Shown here: piece after piece, positions 9,366-18,703 of the stretch
Position numbering within the stretch: the stretch's first letter is position 1
How the letters are laid out: every line of letters begins with the position of its first letter
Assembly: GCA_963701955.1 (NCBI GenBank)
Contig: OY969694.1
Span: forward strand, 2,666,001 to 2,730,000
Direction of reading: 5' to 3'
DNA from: Bog-473 sp963701955
GTDB lineage: Bacteria > Actinomycetota > Acidimicrobiia > Acidimicrobiales > RAAP-2
DNA: 64,000 nucleotides
Notes under the pieces: generated by a model
Seen by the model: the letters and a program-made list of their open reading frames with translations, nothing else
What the model was told of the DNA's origin: nothing
The model's database searches: none
Position numbers and translations under genes: made by a program

Positions 9366-11715
9366 GTGACGAAGCCCGCTCGTGACGGACGCCCGCTCGT
9401 GAAAGACGACCTCGCGTCTCCGGCGGTCGCGCCAGCTCAGCAGGGGGTCGTGGGCTGGATCCGCTCCAAGGATCCCGACCTCCTGGTGTCAAGCGGTCGG
9501 TGCGCGCCGCCGTGGTCATCCCCATTGGTCTTCGCGCTCACGCATGCGATTTTCTCGGACCCGCAGATCTCGTTGTTCGGCGCCTTCGGCTCGTTCGCAC
9601 TCCTTCTCCTGGTGGAGTTCACCGGGCGTCCCCACATCCGGCTGGCCTCTTACGGAGGGCTCTTCGTCGTGGGCGCCTGCTTCACCGTGCTCGGCACGGT
9701 GGTGTCGACCCACAAGGTGGCCGCCGTCATCACGATGGCGGTGGTCGGGCTTCGCCGTGCTGTTCGCCGGGATCGTGTCGCCCCAGGCGGCGACGGCGTC
9801 CACGGCCGCACTGTTGACCTTCGTCCTCCCCGTCGCCGTCGCCCAGCCGGCCTCGGAGGTCGGGCCGCGGTTGTTGGGCTGGACGTTCGCGGGCGTCTTC
9901 TGCATCACCGCCGCCATGGTGGTGTGGCCGCCGCCCTGGCACGACAACCTGCGCCGGCGGCTGTCGGCCGCGGTCTCGGCGGTGGCCCGTCTGGCTCGAC
10001 GTGCGCGGTCCGCGGCGCGGAGGACCGTGCGGCATACGAGGACGTCTCGTCCGAACTGGCGCGCTTGCGCCGACAATTCTCCGGGACCCCCTATCCACCG
10101 ACCGGCGCCGCGTCGGGTGCCGTGGCGCATCTCCAAGCTCGTGGGCCGCGTGGAATGGGTCGCCGGCAACACCGCGATGATCCGCGACGAGCACTGGTCG
10201 AACCAACCCCTGCCGGCACGGGCCGTCACCGAGAAGGTGGCCGAGACGCTCCATCAGGCCGCCGCCCTCATCTGCGACGGCGAGGGGCATCCCGTCCAGG
10301 ACCAGGCGCACATCGTCGCGGTGCAGGAATCCACCCGGCGACTCGAGCAGCTGATCAGCGCCGAGCTCGAGGCTGACGTGAGCACATTGAGTGCGTCGGA
10401 GACGACACCGGTCACGACCGCTCGCACCTGCCGAGCCCTCCGGGGACGAGGACCTCGCAGGCTCGCTCGACCCGGGGTTCCACGCGCGGGCACTCGGCAT
10501 CGCGACGGAGATGGTGGCTGACGCGGCACTGGAGGCGGCGGGAGCCGACGCCGTCATCGACCGCCGCCTGGGAATGGCCGACGAATCCTCCTCGTACGTC
10601 TTTGCACACCGGCTCCTCTCCCACTTCTCGTTCCGCTCCGTCTGGTTCCGCAACGCGCTGCGGGGGGCGATCGGGCTCGCCCTCGCGGTCGCCGTGGTCG
10701 AGGTGACCAACGTGTCCCACGGCTTCTGGGTGGTGCTCGGGACCATGTCGGTACTGCGGTCGAACGCGCTCGGGACGGGTGCCACCGCCTTGCGCGCCGT
10801 CGGCGGGACGGCGCTGGGCTTCGTGGTCGGATCGCTCATCATGATCGGCGTCGCCGATCACATGGTCCTTCTGTGGGTGCTGCTCCCGGTGGCGGTGCTC
10901 ATCTCCGGGATCGCGCCTTCCATGATCTCTTTCGTGGCGGGGCAGGCGGCCTTCACCTTGCTGGTGATCATCTTGTTCAACATCATTCAGCCCATCGGCT
11001 GGAAGGTCGGGCTGACCCGCATTGAGGACGTGGCCATCGGGTGCGGGGTCAGCATCGTCGTCGGGATCCTCTTCTGGCCCCGCGGGGCGACGGCCGCTCT
11101 CGGCCGCGCCCTCTCCGTGGCCTTCGCGGCGAGCTCGGGGTACCTGGCCGACGCGGTCGAACGGCTGACCATGACGCAGCCGCCACGTCGACACCGAGGT
11201 CAGCCAGCAGGCGTCACACCGCGCCTACCTTCTCCTCGACGACGCCTTCCGCCAGTTCTTCGCCGAGCGGGGAGCGAAGGTCGTGTCCGTGGAGACGATC
11301 TCGCGGCTCTTCACGGGATCGAACCGGCTCCGGCTGGCGGCGTTCACGCTGGCCACGCTTCCCCGTCCGCCCTCCGGCGGCGGGTCAGCCCGAGCTCGAA
11401 TCCGTCGCCGTCGCCGAAGCGGTCCTGCGTGACTCGTACGCCACCAGCCACCGTTGGTACGAAGAGTTCGCGGAACTGCTCGCCGACCGTCGCGCCGTGC
11501 TCGACGAGCCGCCCCCGCACGGTGAGGTCCTCCACGACGTGCTCCGCAGGGCCTTCGAGGACGTCAGGGACAAGCAGCGCGCCGACCGGGTGCAGACGAC
11601 ACTGCAGATGTTGTGGGCCGACGAACTGCTCGAGAACCAGAGCCAGATGCAGAGCGATCTGCAGGCCTCGGCCGATCTGTTCGTTCGGGGGAAGCGGCGG
11701 GGACGCCTGATCTAG
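9366..11715 (+). CDS. FUSC-family integral membrane protein
   Basis: Large membrane protein resembling the fusaric-acid-resistance/aromatic acid exporter superfamily: two blocks of about five to six helices each followed by a cytoplasmic domain. Block one includes FGSFALLLLVEFTGRPHIRL and VGACFTVLGTVVSTHKVAAV; block two includes FRNALRGAIGLALAVAVVEV, FWVVLGTMSVLRSNALGTG (the conserved FWVxLGxxxVL of FUSC_2 domains) and IIQPIGWKVGLTRIEDVAIG. A soluble helical tail ends in KRRGRLI at 11715. Breaks near 9500, 9745, 10000, 10420 and 11190-11390. Starts at GTG 9366. Substrate unknown. Confidence 0.75.
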
Positions 11716-11829
11716 GCGCGCCCAGGCGTGTCCCAGCCGTGATCGTGGTGATCCGGTCCTCCGTCCCCAACATTTGACGCATTCGTGGGTACAGTCGTCG
11801 GCTCGGCGGGACGATTGAGAGAGGTGCCG

Positions 11830-13762
11830 ATGGGGCTCAGGCTCACCTATCGAAGGAAGGTTGCCCTTGCGGCGACCGCCGCCATCGCCGCCGCGCCGCT
11901 CCTCACTGTCGTCGCCGAGGCGGGCGCGGCCACCACGACGACCGTTGCACCGGGGCCCTCGACCACCACGACGACCAGGCCGACCACCACGACCACCAGG
12001 CCGCCCGCCACGACGACGACGGCGCCGTCGACGACGACCTCGGCCACGGCGCCGCCGACCACCACGCCCCCGGTCCCGGCGCCGGTCGGAGCGACGACCA
12101 CCACCACGGTGCCCAGGCACGTGGTCAACCAACCCAACATCAATGCCCTGTCGCCACACGTGGTGCGACTGCACGGGAAGGGCGTGCAGTACCAATTCAG
12201 CAGCGCGGCCTCCACTCCGGGCAACGGCCCGAACGTTCCCAGCTATCTCAGCTCACCGGGTGGGCCGTACCTCTACGACGCCAACGGGCGCGTCGTCCTG
12301 CTGCACGGCGTCAACGTCGTCTACAAGCACGCGCCCTACATCGCGTACCCCGACCCGGGGACGCCCTGGAACTTCAGTGCCACGGACGCCGCCAACATGC
12401 AGCGCCTCGGGTTCAACGTCGTGCGCCTCGGCATTGAGTGGCAGGCGCTCGAGCCGGGTTCAGGCGGCCCGAACCAGCCGCAGGTCTGCACGCCGGGAGC
12501 ACCCGGCAACGCGGCACGAATGGAACAAGGCGGTGGCCGAGGCCTATCTGAACCACGTGCAGGCCACGGTCAACCTGCTCGCCCGATACGGGATCTACAC
12601 CCTGCTCGACATGCATCAGGACGTGTACAACACGAACTTCCGGGGCGAGGGCGCCCCGGATTGGGCCGTCTGCACCGACAACGTCCCGATTGTGCCCAAG
12701 GGTGGTCGGTGGTCGAACAACTACTCGAACCCGACGCTGCAGACGGCGGTCGCACACTTCTGGGCCAACGACGTGGTGGGGAACCTCCAGGGCAACTTCG
12801 ACCTCGTGTGGAAGACGGTGGCACAGCGGTTCAAGAACGATCCCTGGGTCGTCGGCTATGACCCGTACAACGAACCCTTCTCGACCGAGACGCAGACCGC
12901 GGCGGAGTCCACGTTCACCGGGCAGCTGGAGTGCTTCTACACCGGCAAGGCCCATACCGGCTTCCTGGCCAACGGCGCGGGCGCGCTGAACTGCCCGACC
13001 GGAACGCCCGCCAACGGCGTCATCCCGACCATCCAGTCCGTCGACCGCCATCACCTGACCTTCGTGGAGCCGGACATCTACTGGGTGACCGGCGGGAACG
13101 TCCCCTCTCAGCTCGGCCCGATGCCGTTCAAGCGCATCGTGTTCAACTTCCACACCTACTGCGGCGACCGCAGCCCGCTCACGGGGAACCCGACCGATCT
13201 CCTCAAGTGCCTGCAGTCGGAGGAGACGTCGGCCTCGGAGCAGGACATCACCAGGCTCGGCATGAGCTCGGCCAACCAGCCGAGCGGGCCGGCCATCTTC
13301 ATGAGCGAATTCGGCGCGACGACGAGCATTCCGCTCGCCGGCTTCGACGTGGAGTACGCCGGTCTGAGCCAGCTGAGCTGGATCTATTGGGCGTGGAAGT
13401 TCTACGACGACCCCACGGGCTCGTCGGCCGAGGGTCTGGTCGAGCCCGACGGGTCGTACTCGCCGATCGTGGGGGTGCTCTCGCGCGCCTATCCGCAGGC
13501 GGTGGCCGGCGACCCGAACTCGGTCATCTTCAACCCGTTCACCGGTGGCTTCAACATGGTGTACGCACCTACCGAGGCGGCGCACGGGGTGACGACCGTC
13601 GACATCGCGGCGTCGCAGCACTACCCCGACGGATGGTGCTCGGCGGTCAAGAACGGCCGCATCACCTCCAAGCCCGGGGCGACGCATCTCACCGTGCAGA
13701 CCGTCGGGAAGCCGACTCAGGTGTACATCACGGTGACGGCCGGAGCCTGCCCGTCGTCGTGA
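11830..13762 (+). CDS. Secreted GH5 glycosidase, endoglycoceramidase-like
   Basis: Extracellular retaining glycosidase of family GH5. After an Arg/Lys start (MGLRLTYRRK) comes a signal peptide (VALAATAAIAAAPLLTVVAE) and a Thr/Pro linker of about 60 residues. The catalytic domain has VVLLHGVNVVYKHAP, LGFNVVRLGIEWQALEPG, TLLDMHQDVYNTNF, the acid/base VGYDPYNEP (about residue 346) and the nucleophile FMSEFGATTS (about residue 492). MHQDVY and the NEPF context are those of endoglycosylceramidases such as the Rhodococcus enzymes. A C-terminal beta domain ends VYITVTAGACPSS. One frameshift near 12515. Start ATG 11830 has GAGAGAGG upstream. Its C-terminal domain is partly duplicated at 15471-15706. 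Sphingoglycolipid cleavage is inferred from family. Confidence 0.88.
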
Positions 13763-13771
13763 CCCTGGTGC

Positions 13772-14182
13772 CTACGAGCGCTCCATGCTCTGCACGTCGA
13801 AGTAGATCGGCAGCAGGTACTTGACGTAGAAGGCGTGGATCGTGAGGCCCGGGTAGACGAGGTCCTCGTAGCGCTTGATGGACACCCGGTCGTCCTTCTC
13901 GGCGTAGCGCTCGCAGGCCTCGAGCACGTCGTCGACCTCTTGTCGGGTGTCTTGGAGCAGTCCGAGGTGGTCGAAGCCGGGCGAGCTCATCGGCCGCTCG
14001 CTCTCGGCCAGCAGGATGAACTGATCGGGGTCGGGCATCAGCAGGTGGCAGGACTGCCCGACCACGTCGGTGTCGAGTCCCTTCCATCCGAAGACGGAGC
14101 CGTAGAAGGCGTCGATCTCCTCACGCAGCGCCGTGGTCAGGCTCCCGACCGGGAACGTCAACTCCATGTGGTTGAAGCGCAT
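13772..14182 (-). CDS. VOC-family (glyoxalase/dioxygenase-fold) protein
   Basis: Intact 136-residue protein of the vicinal oxygen chelate fold. It begins MRFNHMELTFPVGSLTTALR, with the His and Glu of the first beta strand in the place of VOC metal ligands, followed by FYGSVFGWKG and PGFDHLGLLQDTRQEVDDVL (second strand His). The pattern of HxxL and DHLGL fits VOC proteins, but the substrate is unknown. It is convergent with the GH5 gene (10-bp gap) and lies downstream of corA on the same strand. Confidence 0.75.
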   Translation of the reverse strand: MRFNHMELTFPVGSLTTALREEIDAFYGSVFGWKGLDTDVVGQSCHLLMPDPDQFILLAESERPMSSPGFDHLGLLQDTRQEVDDVLEACERYAEKDDRVSIKRYEDLVYPGLTIHAFYVKYLLPIYFDVQSMERS

Positions 14183-14246
14183 CGTCGTGCGCCCCCTCTC
14201 CCGTCAGCCTCAGCTCTCTCAGCTCAAGGTCCCAGTCTGACCGAGG

Positions 14247-15281
14247 CTAGAGCCACTTGCGGCGCTTGAAGAGGACGTAGAGGGCCGTCGAGCTCGCCAC
14301 CATCAGGCCCAGCGCCATGGGGTACCCGTAGTACCAGTGGAGCTCGGGAATGTGGTCGAAGTTCATGCCGTAGATGGTCCCGACAATGGTCGGCGCGAAG
14401 CCGATGGCGGCCCAGGCGGAGATCTTCTTGACCTCCTCGTTCTGGGCGACACTCGTCTCGGTCAGGCTGCGCATCTCGTCGTTCTGTTGCTGCCCGACGA
14501 GCGTGCTGTGGACGGTGAGCGCGTTCTGGAGGAGGACCCGGAAGGAGTCGGCGCGCTCGACGATCCGGATGACGTGGTCGCTGACGTCGCGGAGGTTCCT
14601 GCGCAGCTCGAGCTCCACCTCGTACTTCTCGAAGCCCCCTTCGAGCGCCCGCAGCATGCCGAGGAGCGGCTGTGTCGCTCGCTGGAACTCGATCACCTCC
14701 CGGGAGAGCTCATAGATCCGCCGCGCCAGCGCCCTGTCCCCGCCCTTGAAGAGCTGGTCCTCAATCTCGTCGATGTCGTTCTCGAGACCTGACACGACCG
14801 GGCCGTACTCGTCGACGACCTGATCGACGATGGCGTAGAGCACCGCCTCTGGGCCGAGGCGGAGCAGGTCCGGCGTCTCCTCCAGCCTCTTGCGCACCTT
14901 GCTGAGATCAGGCGTCTCCGCGTGACGGATGGTGACGACGAAGTCGGGCCCGGTGAAGATGTGGAGCTCGCCGAACTCGACCTCCTCCGTCGCATCGACG
15001 TAGCGCGCCGGCCGCAGGACGGTGAAGAGCGTCGTGCCGTAGCGCTCCAGTTTCGGGCGCTGGTGCGCTGCGACCGCGTCCTCGACGGCCAGCTCGTGCA
15101 ATTGGAATTCGTGCGCAACGGACCGGATCTCCTCGAGATCGGGCCGGTAGAGCCCGATCCAGGCCATGCCGTGCCGCTCACGCAACGCCTCGTAGGTCTC
15201 GTCGAGCGTCCGCGGGTCGGCCGTCCGTCGCCCGTCGACGTACACCGCGTTGTTGACCAGGGCCATGTGACCTCGACTCAT
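14247..15281 (-). CDS. corA: CorA-family magnesium/cobalt transport protein
   Basis: Inner-membrane divalent cation channel. The long acidic cytoplasmic domain includes ATEEVEFGELHIFTGPDFVV and the helix ALYAIVDQVVDEYGPVVSGL; the two C-terminal helices are ISAWAAIGFAPTIVGTIYGM and YGYPMALGLMVASSTALYVL, with the diagnostic GMNF loop (YGMNFDHIPE). A basic tail FKRRKWL closes the protein. Intact, about 344 residues from the ATG at 15281 (MSRGHMALVNN); a later ATG at 15266 is the alternative, and the open frame extends upstream to 15458 but that extension is not CorA-like. Confidence 0.92.
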   Translation of the reverse strand: MSRGHMALVNNAVYVDGRRTADPRTLDETYEALRERHGMAWIGLYRPDLEEIRSVAHEFQLHELAVEDAVAAHQRPKLERYGTTLFTVLRPARYVDATEEVEFGELHIFTGPDFVVTIRHAETPDLSKVRKRLEETPDLLRLGPEAVLYAIVDQVVDEYGPVVSGLENDIDEIEDQLFKGGDRALARRIYELSREVIEFQRATQPLLGMLRALEGGFEKYEVELELRRNLRDVSDHVIRIVERADSFRVLLQNALTVHSTLVGQQQNDEMRSLTETSVAQNEEVKKISAWAAIGFAPTIVGTIYGMNFDHIPELHWYYGYPMALGLMVASSTALYVLFKRRKWL

Positions 15282-15470
15282 TGACCGAAGGTGGTGGAGC
15301 CGACTCAACGTAGCGCCCAGCCCGAAGATCACCCCCAACAGGACGTTATCGAACTCACCAAACTTGGAAGCGAGCCAGGTCACAGCCTTGACGAATGGTC
15401 TGTGTGATCCCGAATTCGTCCGATTCTTCAATCCATGCTCAGGGAGCGGATCCAACACCCGCGACCATCG

Positions 15471-15706
15471 CAGGCAGTCGCAGGCGACCCAACTCGACGA
15501 TCTTCAACCCCTTCACGGGGGCGTTCAGCATGGTGTACGCACCGACACGGGCTGCGAACGTCGAGAGGACCGTGTTCATCGCGGCGACGAAGAACGGAAG
15601 GATCACCTCGAAGCCGGGAGCCAGCCATCTCACCGTGCAGGCCGTGGGCCACCCGAAGCGGGTCTACGTCTCCGTCACGGCCGGAGCGTGCCCCTCCTCG
15701 TCGTGA
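15471..15706 (+). pseudogene. Decayed copy of the GH5 C-terminal domain
   Basis: The translation QAVAGDP, then IFNPFTGAFSMVYAPTRAAN, KNGRITSKPGASHLTVQAVG and VYVSVTAGACPSSS reproduces the end of the GH5 enzyme at about 13495-13762 (IFNPFTGGFNMVYAPTEAAH, KNGRITSKPGATHLTVQTVG, VYITVTAGACPSS). A frameshift follows QAVAGDP and about ten residues (around QHYPDGWCS) are missing, including a tryptophan and a cysteine. No signal peptide or catalytic domain accompanies it, so it is a remnant of a second GH5 gene or of a partial duplication. It abuts the upstream side of corA. Confidence 0.85.
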
Positions 15707-16109
15707 ACCGCCGGCCGCGGGCCGCTGTGGAGCCCATTGGCTTAGGTGTCGAATCGCGCGATGGAAGTGTGAGATGGTCGGGCCCGCCGTGCCGATCCAC
15801 CGGTGAGGCACGGAGACCCAGGATCGGTTCGCTCAGGCCAGGTGGACATCTGCCTCGTCAGACCGGAGAAGGCTGTCCAGCAGACTCCCTCCAGACGACG
15901 TTCTGGCTCGAAGCGGTTCATCCTCGACAGAGCGACGCCCGCCGTGGTCATGTCTGGCCTTCCCGAACGTTGCGGCAAATTCGGACTCGAGGGGAGAAAC
16001 GGCGCTTGCAGCCGCGTGTCCATTCGTAGTACGAGGTAGTGCGTGGCGTGCGCAACGACGTGACCGTCCGCAGGGTAGGGGCCGAGCTGACGAGACGTGA
16101 GGTGGGCGG
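15707..16109. other. Intergenic stretch without recognisable gene
   Basis: About 400 bases between the GH5 remnant and the membrane-protein gene at 16110. Open frames here show no recognisable domain and arginine/serine-rich composition typical of random GC-rich translation. No RNA gene was recognised. Confidence 0.5.
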
Positions 16110-17117
16110 ATGACGATCGCCGACCGGGTCGGGTCCCGGGCAGAGGCGAAGCGCATCCACGAGTCCGCACCCGCCCGCCGCGATCGGGATCTGCAGCAGA
16201 CCCTTCGCTTACTCCTCGCCACCGTGTGGCTCATGGACGCCGCGCTGCAACTGCAATCAGTCATGTTCACCGCGGGGCCCAACGGATTCAGCGGGAGGTT
16301 ACACGCTGCCGCGGTGGGTAACCCCTCGTGGATTGCGCACACGATCACCTGGAGCGCTTCGTTGAGCGCCCACCAACCCGTCCTGACAAATGGGACCTTC
16401 AGCGCCGTCCAATTCCTGATTGCGTTCGGCATTGCGTGGCGTCCCACGTGCCGTGCCGCACTGGCTCTCTCGGTGGTGTGGTCACTGCTGGTGTGGTGGT
16501 TGGGAGAGGGTCTGGGCGGCCTGTTCACCGGCGGGGCGAGTCCATTCGGCGGCGGACCGGGTGCTGTCTTGTACTACGCACTGCTTGCCGTGGTCCTCTG
16601 GCCGGCGACCGCCGCGGCGCCCCCCAGCCGCTTCGTTGCCGCCAGATCGATAGGGGTGCCCGCTGCCCGCATCCTCTGGGCGTCCGTATGGACCCTGGTG
16701 GCAGTACTCACGGTGGTCGGTCACGGCCGTTCACCGCTTGCCTTGCGCGACGTAGTGGAGGAGACACGAGCAGGCGAGCCGGGATGGCTTGTTGGTCTCG
16801 ATCGCTGGTCGCAGGCCATCCTGCTGCACGACGGGACGACGGTAGCGGTTCTCTTCGCACTTTTCTGCATGGTCGTTGCAGCGTGCGTCTACTTCCAACC
16901 CGCGCTGACGCAGGTGATCCTGGCCGTCGCGTTCATCGTCTTTGCCCTCATCTGGGTCGCAATCCAGAACATGGGAGGGGTGCTCGCTGGTGGTGCGACA
17001 GACCCGAACTCCGGGCTGCTGGTGCTCCTCTTCATTGTGGCGTACTGGCCCCTGCCCCCCGCGTTCGAATCGGGGGCCGACTCTGGTGCCGACACGGCAG
17101 GCGAGCTCGAGACCTGA
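16110..17117 (+). CDS. Polytopic membrane protein heading the copper cluster
   Basis: Intact 335-residue protein of unknown function with about eight hydrophobic segments, for example LLLATVWLMDAALQLQSVMF, VWSLLVWWLGEGLGGLFTGG, VLYYALLAVVLWPATAAAPP, AVLFALFCMVVAACVYFQPA and VILAVAFIVFALIWVAIQNM. It contains a GGASPFGGGPG loop and is weakly reminiscent of DoxX-like proteins. ATG 16110 follows a GAGGTGGGCGG ribosome binding site. Its stop overlaps the next ATG (TGATG), tying it to the DUF5134 gene. The genes downstream deal with copper, suggesting a copper-linked membrane role, which is inference. Confidence 0.8.
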   Translation: MTIADRVGSRAEAKRIHESAPARRDRDLQQTLRLLLATVWLMDAALQLQSVMFTAGPNGFSGRLHAAAVGNPSWIAHTITWSASLSAHQPVLTNGTFSAVQFLIAFGIAWRPTCRAALALSVVWSLLVWWLGEGLGGLFTGGASPFGGGPGAVLYYALLAVVLWPATAAAPPSRFVAARSIGVPAARILWASVWTLVAVLTVVGHGRSPLALRDVVEETRAGEPGWLVGLDRWSQAILLHDGTTVAVLFALFCMVVAACVYFQPALTQVILAVAFIVFALIWVAIQNMGGVLAGGATDPNSGLLVLLFIVAYWPLPPAFESGADSGADTAGELET

Positions 17118-17802
17118 TGGTCGGCAACCCGGTCGGCCTGTACTACCTGTTGGGCGTCCTCATGCTGGTGACCGCCGCCTACGGTCTGGTGTTGCTACTC
17201 ACGTCAATCTTCGACCGCCGCTCCGGGGGCCGGGACGTCGAGATCTCTCACGTGGCTATGGGTGTATCAATGGCGGGCATGTTCGTCCCCGCATGGGCTT
17301 CCGGCCCGAGCGTGCTCTGGGAAGTGATCTTTGTTGCCCTCCTGGCCTGGTTCGTCGTGCGCTCGATCCAGTCAGTGCAGGTCTGGGGTCTTCACGTCCC
17401 GCATACGGCCATCCACGCGGTCATGAGCTTTGCGATGCTCCTCATGTACTGGTTCCCCGCCGGCCGGCTCGCTCCCCGGCTCCATGTCCATGTCGATGGG
17501 CATGAGCACGGCGACCGGAGCGGCCCGGCTCGACCCGGGGCTGGCCTTCGCGACGGCCTTGCTTCTCTTCGGCTCGGCGATCTTCACCATCGCATCTCCA
17601 AACCGCGGTGCCACCTATTTCGGTACGCACTGCAGGGGGACAGGGCCGCCCGGTCCCGGGACCGGCATCGAACCCGAAGCTGGGAGGGATATTGGTGATC
17701 CGGGCGGCATTCGCTGCGGCAATTGCGAGGCCTGCCCTGCTCGACACCTCCCACGTGCTGATGGCGGTGGCCATGGGTGTCCTCTTGGTTCTCATCATCT
17801 GA
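17117..17802 (+). CDS. DUF5134-like His/Met-rich membrane protein
   Basis: Membrane protein of about 225 residues resembling the actinobacterial DUF5134 family. Helices include YYLLGVLMLVTAAYGLVLLL, ISHVAMGVSMAGMFVPAWAS, HAVMSFAMLLMYW, AFATALLLFGSAIF and the C-terminal SHVLMAVAMGVLLVLII. Several helices carry HxxM or MxxxM spacing, and a loop reads SMSMSMGMS, methionine-rich patterns usual for Cu(I) handling. Frameshifts near 17485 and 17650. Start ATG overlaps the stop of the preceding gene. A copper-binding role is supported by residues and neighbours but not proven. Confidence 0.7.
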
Positions 17803-17904
17803 GTCCTCACGACGTCGGTCGGCAATATCCTGACTGCTACCTTGGCGACCGCCGCGTAGCCCGTGGCGGGGTGGCCATGATGAGAGTCAGGGAACGGAGA
17901 CGGA

Positions 17905-18468
17905 TTGCAACTGCAGCGATGCTCAATGCTCATCACTTGTTTGGCTGCGACCGTGTCCGTTGCGGTCGGCGGCTCGGCCATGACGAGCACCGCCGCGTTC
18001 TCCGCGACGCCGCACGGCCAGACAGACAATGGGTCCTCGCCGGCGACGCTGGCGGCCACACGAACGATCTCGTCAGCGCCTGCTCCGGTGTACGAGGTCA
18101 ATGCGGGGAAGGTGCGCGGGCTGGGAAAGGTGTTGCTCGACGGCCAGGGCTTCACCCTCTACGTCTTCGCCCCGGACAAGCAGTCCGGCAGCTCGAAATG
18201 CTATGGCCAATGCGCGACGGCTTGGCCACCGCTGCTCCTTCCCAGTGGAGTGACAAAGGTGCCATCCGGTCCTGGCATCAAGGCCAGGCTGTTGGGCATG
18301 GCGAAGCGCAAGGACGGAACCGTGCAGGTCACCTACAACAAGTGGCCGCTCTATCTCTGGGTGATCGATTCGGGCCCGAAGGAGTCGACGGGGCAAGACA
18401 TCAACAACCTCGGGGGCAAGTGGTTCGTGATCGACCCGGCCGGTACGGTTATAAAGAAGCGACCATGA
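17905..18468 (+). CDS. Secreted-repeat (lipoprotein_15 / PF03640-like) protein
   Basis: Extracytoplasmic protein of about 187 residues: hydrophobic signal (MLITCLAATVSVAVGGSAM), Ser/Thr-rich linker, then the secreted-repeat pattern GKVLLDGQGFTLYVFAPD, CYGQCATAWPPLLLPSG and VTYNKWPLYLWVIDSGPKES with GQDINNLGGKWFVIDPAG. The TLYxFxxD ... CxxxCAxxWPP ... GxPLYxxxxD order is the hallmark of this family, sometimes linked to haem or redox roles; the CYGQC pair could bind metal or form a disulfide. The open frame begins at TTG 17905 with GGAG five bases upstream; an internal ATG at 17926 is the alternative. Its stop overlaps the HMA gene start (ATGA). Confidence 0.85.
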   Translation: MQLQRCSMLITCLAATVSVAVGGSAMTSTAAFSATPHGQTDNGSSPATLAATRTISSAPAPVYEVNAGKVRGLGKVLLDGQGFTLYVFAPDKQSGSSKCYGQCATAWPPLLLPSGVTKVPSGPGIKARLLGMAKRKDGTVQVTYNKWPLYLWVIDSGPKESTGQDINNLGGKWFVIDPAGTVIKKRP

Positions 18469-18703
18469 CGACCGTCGAACTCGATGTGACCGGAATGCAC
18501 TGCGAGTCCTGCGCTGCACTCATCGAGGAGGTCCTCGCCGACCAGCCGGGGCTCCTCACGGTTCAGGTGGATCTCGGGCCGCACGCGCCCAGCTGATGTT
18601 CGACGACGACGTGACCAATATCGGCGTGCTCCAGTCGACGATCGCCGAGCTCGGCTACGGATCATCACGGGTCGATCACGGGGACCCGCCGCCCACGCCG
18701 TGA
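18465..18703 (+). CDS. HMA-domain copper chaperone (CopZ-like)
   Basis: Small heavy-metal-associated domain protein of about 78 residues, expected to carry Cu(I) to the adjacent ATPase. It begins MTTVELDVTGMHCESCAALI with the metal site GMHCESC at residues 10-16, then EEVLADQPGLLTVQVDLG and, after one extra G near 18575, AQLMFDDDVTNIGVLQSTIA and ELGYGSSRVDHG. Start overlaps the stop of the secreted-repeat gene and its TGA overlaps the GTG of the ATPase, so the three genes are translationally coupled. Confidence 0.85.

Noticed and set aside
9361..9410. Triplicate GCTCGTGA motif at the start of the FUSC gene as a regulatory repeat
   Set aside because: Copies are short, unevenly spaced and partly inside the coding sequence; chance in GC-rich DNA is more likely.
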